Shown: piece after piece, positions 50,936 through 59,361 of the stretch
Layout of the letters: each line of letters starts with the position of its first letter
Position numbering within the stretch: the first letter of the stretch is position 1
From: Prorocentrum cordatum
Lineage: Eukaryota > Sar > Dinophyceae > Prorocentrales > Prorocentraceae
Assembly: GCA_963575745.1 (NCBI GenBank)
Contig: CAUYUJ010015516.1
Coordinates: forward strand, 985,170 to 1,044,530
Direction of reading: 5' to 3'
DNA: 59,361 nucleotides
Notes under the pieces: model-generated
The model's input: only the letters and a program-made list of their open reading frames with translations
Told to the model about the DNA's origin: nothing
The model's database searches: none
Position numbers and translations under genes: made by a program

Positions 50936-51797
50936 AACTGGGCGCCGGCGGTAAACCGTCATCCTTGGTTACCGCCGGAAGACTCGTAGAGCTTCCTAAC
51001 TCGACTGAAGTTGAGAAAACAGACAGGACTTACCAACAATCTGATTGATAGTGAATAGTTTTTACCTCTCAATGCGACAGACGGACGCGTCTGATGTCTG
51101 CGAATCGACGCCTGTCATTACCAGCCCTGCAGCCCCCCTACAGCCCGTGCAGTTTCGCGGACCTAGTTCGGGCAGCAGACAGAGTTCAGAGCTCTGTATT
51201 CGACAGGCGGATGCGCCTGATGTCTTGAAATCGATCCCAGTGATTACCAGCCATGCAGCCACCCAAGAGCCCGAGTTAAGTCCAGATAACCGACAGCATC
51301 TCGCAAGCGACTCGAACGATACGAATGGTTTCGTGATTCTAGATCGGGCAGCAGACCGAGTTCAGAGCTCTGGATTCGACAGACAAACACAAATGATGAT
51401 TCTGAATTGGTGCCTGTGAATATCAGCTCTTTAGCTGTCCTACAGCTCGAGTTAAGTGCAGAAAACCGAGAGTTTCTGTCAAGACGACTCGAATAATACG
51501 AACATGTTTGCGGACCTAGCTCGGCTAGCAGACCGAGTTCAGACCTCTGGGTTCAACAGGCGAACGCGCCTGATCATTCTGCATGCATTAGCTGTGCTTA
51601 CCAGCTCTGTAGCTGCCCTAGAGCTCGAGTTATGTTCAGAACATATCAAGATGACTCGAAACGGCCGATCCCGCCAGAGTGCTTTTCGATAGTAATATCC
51701 ACCCGATCGAGCTGAGATCAAGATTCCCGGATAGCCCTTTTGTTGGGCTACTTGTAAGCGTCCAAAACCCGGATAGCCAAGCCAAGCGCGGAACGCC
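50936..51797 (-). mobile_element. Hairpin unit, class C, truncated, ending in MITE-like fragments
   Basis: Hairpin at 50945-50978, three to four monomers to about 51723, then CCCGGATAGCCCTTTTGTT and AAAACCCGGATAGCCAAGCC, fragments of the GATAGCC-ended GC-rich family. Confidence 0.65.
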
Positions 51798-51822
51798 GCA
51801 CTGGGCGCCGGCGGTAAACCGT

Positions 51823-51833
51823 CAACCTTGGTT
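51823..51833. repeat. Target-site duplication of LINE insertion 3, left copy
   Basis: CAACCTTGGTT, identical to 53074-53084. Exactly the loop sequence seen uninterrupted in class C hairpins such as 38645-38657. Confidence 0.85.
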
Positions 51834-53073
51834 TTTTGAGTTTGAGTCAGGGCGCGGACAGCTGTGACAGCTGAGCCCTAAGACTCCCAAACGGAGCACA
51901 GGGTAGCTGGAGAGGGCAACTCTTATCATCACACTGCCGAGCCACTGAGGCATAGGCAACGGAATAGGATGCAGGAACAAGGAAAAGGATGCAATACAAC
52001 ATGTGAAAATGTAAAGGTGTTGGAGAGCTCCAAGCAAGATGAAATGAGTCAGCTGCTTGGATGAAAGATGCTACCCAAAATGTGCTCCACGGCCATACAG
52101 AGCCGTTGTGCTGCAATCATCTCACAAAACATGACAGAAGCAGAGGCATCAAGCGAGACAGCTTCCTCCGCCACCAACTGCCACGTCCCGTGTACACACA
52201 AATCTATACACCATCCTGCAGCACATCCCTCCACAGAGCGACCTCCGTCGAAGAATCCACGGAGGCCGTCTAGTTTTGTTTTACTCGCATGTTCAATAAG
52301 TGAGGTATGGAACGTAACGTAACTATTTTTGGTTCTGGCCAACCATGTCAGCCTGTCAGCTCTTTCGTTTCCTTCTCGATAGATCCACTTGAACATATTG
52401 TGGCCCCAACTCGGAGGCCTCATACCATACAACACAGAGATATGCTCCAGCCTATTTTGAATGTCGCCAAGAATGTGCTTGTAGATAATATTGGATGTTG
52501 CCCAGAGACCGTTAATCCAATTCACCCCTGTGGCGGAGTCCCCAATCAATTCCATCGGTATCGAGTCCCGAGGCTCCGCATTCCACTCCGATGCATGTTC
52601 ATTAATGTACGCAAGTCGTTTCTCCATCTTCTCGTCCTCCTTCCTTTGCTGCTCCTCCGTCTTCTCCCTCTCCTCCTCCTCCCTAGCATATCCCGCAGGT
52701 TGTGCATGTTTAAAGTAACAGTACCCCCACGCCTCCTCCATGTTAGTAACATCCAGTGCCCGCTTCAGAAATTCTTTCCATCCCTGACGTGAAAAGGATA
52801 ACGTGTGATACCAATCCTTCCCTGATACCAACTCGAAAATGTAATGGAAGTTTCTCAACGCCAGTGGTCTCCCCCCTCATGCCGACGCGTCATTAATGGG
52901 CGTTCTTTCCAAGGCAGCGATGCAATGAAGGCCTGCCGTCGGTCAGTCCACTCCCCCGACCATGCAAAAATACATTCTCTAGCCTGCATATGCGAGTCCC
53001 CTGTACTACGATGCTGAGGTGGAGCCACCCGTCGCCGCTTGTTTGCAGCGATTTCCTGCGATTTTTCCGACGG
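51834..53073 (-). mobile_element. LINE-family insertion 3, 5' truncated
   Basis: 1.24 kb between perfect 11-bp duplications. The 3' end on minus is CAAACTCAAAA. Holds linker and RNase H coding sequence. Confidence 0.85.
51844..51886 (-). other. 3' stem-loop of LINE insertion 3
   Basis: Outer stem GAGTC (51844-51848) with GACTC (51882-51886). Then GGGC (51850-51853) with GCCC (51875-51878), and CAGCTG (51859-51864) with CAGCTG (51868-51873). Confidence 0.7.
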
Positions 53074-53076
53074 CAA
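52049..53076 (-). pseudogene. LINE ORF2 C-terminus with permuted RNase H, one frameshift
   Basis: The upstream frame (52855-53076) holds SGEWTDRRQAFIASLPW, matching FEWTARRDDFIATL of the long LINE. It shifts near a G6 run at about 52872 into a second frame (to 52049) with a Glu-rich linker, then IGDSATGVNWINGLW, YREGNERADRLTWLAR, RGFFDGGRSVEGCAAGW and CEMIAAQRLCMAVEHIL. The motif order is permuted as in the other copies. No further stops occur in the second frame. Confidence 0.75.
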
Positions 53077-54035
53077 CCTTGGTTACCGCCGGAGACTCGT
53101 AGAGCTTCCTAGCTCGACTTCAGTTCAGACAACCGACAGCACCTACCAACATTCCGACTCATAGTAAATGTTTGTTTGACCTCTGAATGCGACAGGCGGA
53201 CGCGTCTGATGTCTGCGAATCGACTCCTCATTACCACCCCTACAGCCCGAGTTAAGTGCGGAAAACCGACAGCACCTCTCAGGATGACTCGAACATTACA
53301 ATAATTATGCGGACCTAGTTCGGGCAGCAGACCGAGTTCCGAGCTCTGGACTCGACAGGCGGACACGCCTGATCTCTTCAAATCGATTCCTGTGACAACA
53401 AGCACTGTAGCCCCCCTCAGCGCAAGTTGAGTGAAGAAAACCGATAGCACTTCTCAAGATGACTCGACCAATACGAATAATTTTGTGATTCTAGCTCGGG
53501 CAGCAGGCCGAGTTCAGAGCTCTGGGTTCGACAGACAAACGCAACTGATGATTCTGAATCAATTCCTGTAAATATCAGCTCTGTAGCTGTCCTACAGCTC
53601 GAGTTAAGTACAGAAAACCGAGAGCGTCTGTGAAGATCACTCGAATAATACGAATAGGTTTGCGCACCTAGCTCGGCTAACAGACCGAGTTCAGACCTCT
53701 GGATTCAACAGGCGAACGCGCCTGATAATTCTGACTGCGATAGGTGGGCTTACCAGCTCTGTAGCTGCCCTACAGCTCGAGTTAAGTACAAAATACCGAC
53801 AACGCGTATCAAGATTACTCGAAACGGCCGATCCCGCCAGTGTGCTTTTTGGCAGTAAAAGGTACCCGATCGAGCTGAGATCAAGATGGCGAGCGGGAAT
53901 AAGATCGAATATCACAGGAAAAAATACTGGAGCTCAAACGAATGTTCAAATTTCGAAAACAAAATTTTCAACCGAGCAAAAGTTGTGAAAAGTTCAGTTC
54001 TTTTTTTCCGAGCCAACTAGCTCTCCAGCGCTCCG

Positions 54036-54380
54036 GAATGGCGCCGGCGGTGAACCGTCAACCTGGTCATCGCCGGGAACCTCGTAGAGCTCCTCCCACT
54101 AGTAAGAGTGCAGAGAATCGACACAGAATAAAAAAAAACGAGATTTTTCGAAAATCTTCAAATTTGTTTTTTTTTTTTTCGATGTTCATATTTGCTCAGT
54201 TCCCGGAAGTCAACTCATGCAAAAATGCATCGAGAGAGCTGAGCTGCTGTCAGAAAGGAGTTCATATGCCAATGCTCGGCGTAAAAATCTGCTTTTTCAA
54301 AATAAATGGTCAAATATCTTTCAAATTTTTGCAAAACCACCCAAAAGTTGCCACATTGTCCTTTCTCGCCGGGTCGACCA
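54036..54380 (-). mobile_element. Hairpin unit, class B
   Basis: Hairpin at 54044-54076, GAACCTCGTAGAGCTCC, a body with TTCCCGGAAGTCAACTCATG. Ends at GGTCGACCAACT. Confidence 0.7.
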
Positions 54381-55327
54381 ACTGGGCGCCAGCGGTAAAC
54401 CGTCAACCTTTCTTACCGCCGGGGGACTCGTAGAGCTTCCTGACAATAAATAATGTGAAAAAGAATTTCAGAGAACGACTACTTTTTTCAGCCCAAGCGA
54501 TTATAGACCTCTCAAGATGACTCTATCAAAACAAACGAACAGTTTTCCAATCGAGCTCGAGTATGAAACCGAGTTCAGACCCCTGAATGCGACAGGCGGA
54601 CGCGTCTGATGTCTGCGGATCGATTCCTGTGATTACCAGCTCTGCAGTCCCCATACAGCCTGAGTTAAGTGCAGAAAACCGAGAGTATCTCTCAGGATGA
54701 CTCGAATAATACAACAGTTTCGCGGATCTCGTTCGAGCAGCAGACCGAGTTCCGAGCTCTCGGTTCGACGAACAGACGCGCCTGATGTCTCGAAATCGAT
54801 TCCTGTGACCAGCAGCACTGCAGCCCTCCCCCAGCACGATTTAAGTACAGAAAATCGAGAGCACTTCGCAAGATGACTCGAACAATACCAATAAGTTCGC
54901 GAACCTAGCTCGGGGAGCAGGCCGAGTTCAGAGCTCTTGATTCAACAGACGAACGCGCCTGATAATTCTCAACCGATTCCTGTGATTAGCAGCTCTGTGG
55001 CTGCCCTACAGATCGAGTTAAGTACGAAAAACCGAGAGCGTCTGCTACAATGACTCGAATAATACGAATAGGTTTGCGACCCTAGCTCGGCTAGCAGACC
55101 GAGTTCAGACCTCTGGATTCAAGAGGCGAACGCGCCTGATAATTCTGAGTGCATTAGCTGTGCTGACCAGCTCTGTAGATGACTCGAAACGGCCGTTCCC
55201 GCCTGCCTGCTTTTTGGCCTTCAAAGTTACCCGATCGAGCTGAGATCAAGATGGCGAGCGGGAATGAGGTCGAATATCATGGGAAAAAATACTAGAGCTC
55301 TAACGAATGGTCAAATTTTGAGAACAA
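54381..55327 (-). mobile_element. Hairpin unit, class C, monomer array
   Basis: Hairpin at 54389-54422 (left arm CCAGCGG). The array is very close to 49930-50900. Cut in the tail at AACAAAACTGG. Confidence 0.75.
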
Positions 55328-57225
55328 AACTGGCGCCGGCGGTGAACCTCGTAGAGCTCCTCTCACTAGTAAGAGTGCAGAGAATCGAGACAGAATCAAA
55401 AAATGAAGATTTTTCGAAAATCTTGAAATTCGATTTTTCGATATTCATACTCGCTCAGTTCCCGGAAGTCAACTCATGCAGAAATGCATCGAGAGAGCTG
55501 AGCTGCTGTTAGAGAGGAGTTCATATGCTGACAGTATATAGCGTGGAAAAAAAATCCAGAGACGACTAGTTTTTCAGCCCAAGCGATTTCAGACCTCTCA
55601 AGATGGCTCTAACAAAAAAAAAAGTTTTGCAACCCAGTTCGAGTATCAGACAGAGTTCAGACCTCTCAATGCGACAGGCGGACGCCTGACGTCTGCGAAT
55701 CGACGCATGTGATTACCAGCCCTGCAGCCCCTCTACAGACCGAGTTAAGTGCAGAAAACCAACAGCATCTCTCAGGATGACTCGTTCGAGCAGCAGACCG
55801 AGTTCCGAGCTCTCGGTTCGACGAACGGACGCGCCTGATGTCTCGAAATCGATTCCTGTGACCAGCAGCACTGTAGCCCTCCCCCAGCACGAGTTGAGTG
55901 CAGAAAATTAAGAGCACTTTTCACGATGAGGACAATCCGAATAATTTCGCGAATCTAGCTCAGGCAACAGGCCGAGTTCAGAGCTCTCGATACAACAGAC
56001 AAACGCGCCCGATAATTTTTAATCGATTTCTATGACTATAGGTTTTGTAGCTGCCCTACAGCTCGAGTAAAGTAGAGAAAAACGGAGAGCGTCTGTCAAG
56101 ATGTCTCAGATAATACGAATAGGTTTGCGGACGTGGCTCGGCTAGCAGACCAATTTCAGACCTTTCGATTCGAGCGCGCCTGATAATTCTGAATGCGATG
56201 AATGTGCTTACCAGCTCTCTAGCTGCCCTGCAAAATACACACCACGCGTATCAAGTTCACTCCAATAATACGAATAGGTTTGCGGATCTAGCTCGGCTAG
56301 CAGACTGAGTTCAGACCTATGGATTCAACAGGCGAACGCGCCTGATAATTCTGACTGCGATAGGTGTGCTTACCAGCTCTCTAGCTGCCCTGCAAAATAC
56401 ACACCACGCGTATCAAGTTCACTCCAATAATACGAATAGGTTTGCGGATCTAGCTCGGCTAGCAGACTGAGTTCAGACCTATGGATTCAACAGGCGAACG
56501 CGCCTGATAATTCTGACTGCGATAGGTGGGCTTACCAGCTCTGTAGCTGCCCTGGAAAATACACACCACGCGTATCAAGTTCACTCCAATAATACGAATA
56601 GGTTTGCGGATCTAGCTCGGCTAGCAGACTGAGTTCAGACCTATGGATTCAACAGGCGAATACGCCTGGTGATTCTGAATGCGATAGGTGTGCTTACCAG
56701 CTCTCTAGCTGCCCTACAGCTCGAGTTAAGTGGGAAATACCGACCACGCGTATCAAGTTGACTCGAATAATACGAATAGGTTTGCGGACCTAGCTCGGCT
56801 AACAGACCGAGCTCAGACCTCTGACTGGAACAGGCGAACGCGCCCGGTGATTCTAGGTGCGATAGCTGTGCTTACCAGCTCTGTAGTTCTCCTACAGCTC
56901 GATTTGACTACAAAATACCGACAACGCGTATCAAGATCACTCGAAACGGCCGATCCCGCCAGTGTGCTTTTTGGCAGTAAAAGGTACCCGGTCGAGCTGA
57001 GATCAAGATAACCAGCGGGAATAAGATCGAATATCACGGCAAGAAATACTAGAGCTCTAACGAATGATCAAATTTCGAGAACAAAATTTTCAACCGAGCA
57101 AAAGTTGTGAAAAGTTCAATTCTTTTTTCCGAGCCAACAAGCTCTCCAGCGCGCCGGAATTACTCTTAAGCTTCCAGCAACTAGCTTGGGGAAGCTCTAC
57201 GAGTCACTCTTAAGCTTCCAGCACT
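55328..57225 (-). mobile_element. Class B remnant with half hairpin, then long class C monomer array
   Basis: CCGGCGGTGAACC (55336-55347) runs directly into TCGTAGAGCTCC: loop and right arm are deleted. After a short class B body, class C-type sequence from about 55530 carries eight or more monomers to about 56940, then the class C tail to 57200. Confidence 0.7.
56160..56720 (-). repeat. Near-identical 161-162-bp tandem monomers
   Basis: AAAATACACACCACGCGTAT recurs at about 56232, 56394 and 56555 (steps of 162 and 161), with almost no differences between units. This is far younger than the surrounding monomers. Confidence 0.9.
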
Positions 57226-57979
57226 GGAACCGGCGGTAAACTGTCAACCAGATTACCGCCGGGACCCTCGTAGAGCTCTTTTCTCGCACGGCGCTGCTCG
57301 GCACACATGCAGGTAGAGTCCGGATGAAGGCCCCAAAAACTCGAAAATACACGTTTTTATGTTTGTTGCAGCTAGAGACTAGATTCCTGTGACTACGAGC
57401 TCTATAGCTGCCCTACGGCTCGAGTAAAGTACAGAAAACCGAGGGCGCCTATCAAGATGACCCAAATAATACGAATAGGTTTGCGGACCTAGCTCGACTG
57501 GCAGACCGAGTTCAGACCTCTAGATTTGACAGGCAAACGCGCCTAATGATTCTGACTGCGATAGGTGTGCTTGTCAGCTCTGTAACTGTCTTACAGCTCG
57601 AGTTAAGACCAGAAAACCGAGAGTTTCCGTCAAAATGACTCGAATAATACGACAGGTTTCCAGCCCTAGCTCGGCTCACAGGCCGAGGTCAGACCTCTGT
57701 TTTCAACAGGCTAATCATTCTGCATGCATTAGCTGTGCTTACCAGCTCTGCAGCTGCCCTAGAGCTCGAGCTATTCAGAAAAGCGACAACGCGTATCAAG
57801 ATGACTCGAAACGGGCGTTCCCGCCACAGTGCTTTTTGGTCTTTAAAGTTACTCAGCTGAGATCAAGATGGCGAGCGGGAATAAGATCGAATATCACGGG
57901 GAAAAAATACTAGAGCTCTAACGAATGGTCGAATTTCGAGAAAAAAAATTCAACCGAGCAGAAGTCACTTGTAAGCGTC
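57226..57979 (-). mobile_element. Class A hairpin start joined to class C monomers
   Basis: Hairpin at 57230-57262 and about 100 bases of class A body, switching near 57368 to class C monomers and tail (GCGAGCGGGAATAAGATCG). Confidence 0.6.
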
Positions 57980-58218
57980 CAACTGGCGCCGGCGGTGACC
58001 GTCAACCTGGTCACCGCCGGCAACCTCGTAGAGCTTCTAGCACGCGGAAGAGTGCTGAGAAAACATTTTTTTTTCATGTCGAAATGAAGTTGATTGCGCC
58101 AAGTGTTTTGATAGTAAAAGTGCACCTAGAGAGCTCATATTAAGACAGAGAGGCCCTCATATTCGTCTACATGTGCGAACAATCTGCTTCCTTAAAATAA
58201 ATGGTCAAATATCTTTCA
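57980..58218 (-). mobile_element. Hairpin unit, class B, partial
   Basis: Hairpin at 57989-58020, CAACCTCGTAGAGCTTC, class B body. Ends ATCTTTCAAACTGG. Confidence 0.65.
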
Positions 58219-59361
58219 AACTGGGCGCCGGCGGTTAACCGTCAACCTTTCTTACCGCCGGGGGACTCGTAGAGCTTCCTGACAATATATAATGTGGAAA
58301 AGACTTCCAGAGAACGACTAGTTTTCCAGCCCAAGCGATTATAGACCTATGAAGATGACTCTAACAAAACAAACGAACAGTTTTCCAATCGAGGTCGAGC
58401 GACAGGCGGACGCGTCTGATGTCTGCGGATCGATTCCTGTGATTACCAGCTCTGCAGCCCCCCATACAGCCTGAGTTAAGTGCAGACAACCGAGAGTACC
58501 TCTCAGGATGACTCGAATAATACAACAGTTTCGCGGATCTCGTTCGAGCAGCAGACCGAGTTCCGAGCTCTCGGTTCGACGAACGGACGCGCCTGATGTC
58601 TCGAAATCGATTCCTGTGACCAGCAGCACTGTAGCCCCCTCCAGCACGATTCAAGTACAGAAAACCGAGAGCACTTCAAGATGACTCGAACAATACAAAT
58701 AGGTTCGCAAACCTAGCTCGGGGAGCAGGCCGAGTTCAGAGCTCTTGATTTAACAGATGAGCGCGCCTGAAAATTCTGAATCGATTCCTGTGATTAGCAG
58801 CTCTGTGGCTGCCCTAGAGATCGAGTTTTGTACAAAAACTGAGAGCGTCTGCTGCAATAACTCGAACAATACGAATAGGTTTGCGACCCTAGCTCGGCTA
58901 GTAGACCGAGCTCAGACCTCTGGATTCAAGAGGCGAACGCATCTGATCATTCTGAATGCATTAGCTGTGCTGACCAGCTCTGTAGATGTCCTGAAGCTCG
59001 AGTTATCTTGAAAAAACCGACAGCGCATATTAAGAAACTCGAAACGGCCGTTCCCGCCTGCCTGCTGTTTGGCCTTCAAAGTCACCCGATCGAAGCTGAT
59101 GAAGATGGCGAGCGGGAATAAGATCATATATCATGAGAAAAAATACTAGAGCTCTAACGAATCATCAAACTTTGAGAACGAAATTTTCAACCGACCAAAA
59201 GTCACCAAAAGGTCCGTCGAGATTTTTCTTGCCAACTAGCTCTCCAGCTCCCCGGAATTACTCTTAAGCTTCCAGCAATAACTTGCTAAGGGGAGCTCTA
59301 CGAGTTATATTCGCAAAACCACCCAAAAGGTACCACATTGTCCGTTCTGGTCGGGTCGACC
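58219..59361 (-). mobile_element. Hairpin unit, class C, monomer array, reaching the window edge
   Basis: Hairpin at 58228-58262 (left arm CCGGCGGTTA), array and tail, ending GGGAGCTCTACGAGTTA near 59308, then a body fragment of another unit to the end. Confidence 0.7.

Larger units (their letters stand above)
51798..54035 (-). mobile_element. Class C unit split by LINE-family insertion 3
   Basis: Left arm and loop from 51808. Right arm TTACCGCCGG at 53083-53092, then AGACTCGTAGAGCTTCC, four monomers and the class C tail. Confidence 0.75.

Noticed and set aside
11641-59361. CRISPR array
   Set aside because: Repeats are hundreds of bases apart, of variable length, with repeat-derived rather than unique spacers, in a eukaryotic context.

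Overview
This window reads as nuclear DNA from a repeat-rich protist, not from a bacterium or virus. I find no operons, rRNA, tRNA or CRISPR. About 48 kb (11.6 to 59.4 kb) is a mosaic of interspersed repeats with retrotransposons inserted in them. A dinoflagellate-like alga is my best guess. The reasons are a LINE with an APE-type endonuclease and an RT motif C reading WADN, a Lys-Gly-rich protein fragment near 11.2 kb, and extreme repeat load. This is inference; no spliced leader or host housekeeping gene was recognised.

Layout. 1 to 5.0 kb: short satellites, triplet and purine repeats, diverged duplications and one weak small ORF. 5.03 to 8.42 kb: a 3.4-kb degenerate ACCATT-type hexanucleotide minisatellite with higher-order structure, followed by a 27-bp minisatellite. 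8.6 to 9.5 kb: triplet repeats and a degenerate repeat. 9.7 to 11.1 kb: a very GC-rich island with covarying mini-hairpins. 11.1 to 11.5 kb: a coding-like fragment cut off by the repeat mosaic. 11.6 to 59.4 kb: more than 40 copies of a palindromic hairpin (CCGGCGGTAA, short loop, TTACCGCCGG). Each marks one end of a modular unit. Units fall into classes A to D. Each has an inverted repeat next to the hairpin that matches its far end, and class C carries tandem monomers of about 161-177 bp. I interpret them as non-autonomous Helitron-like (Helentron/HINE-type) or related elements. GC-rich elements of about 300-500 bp with CCCGGAGAGC termini (MITE-like) are scattered among them, and a 1.88-kb block is tandemly repeated at 39.8-44.0 kb.

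The most interesting system is a non-LTR retrotransposon family. One nearly full-length copy (19.3-25.4 kb, minus strand) has ORF1 with a coiled coil and ORF2 with an APE endonuclease, a reverse transcriptase and a C-terminal RNase H. Five other insertions (15.0, 31.1, 33.6, 44.1 and 51.8 kb) are truncated or divergent. All six lie in the same orientation inside the loop of the mosaic's hairpin. Where readable they are flanked by duplications of CAACC(A/T)(T/A)GG-type loop sequence, and each ends in a two-level stem-loop whose sequence varies while pairing is kept. The RNase H motifs occur in circularly permuted order (DS, N..AD, then FDGG, then E). ORF1 and ORF2 are in one frame separated by a single TGA.

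Repeat boundaries are read by eye and are accurate to about 5-30 bp.
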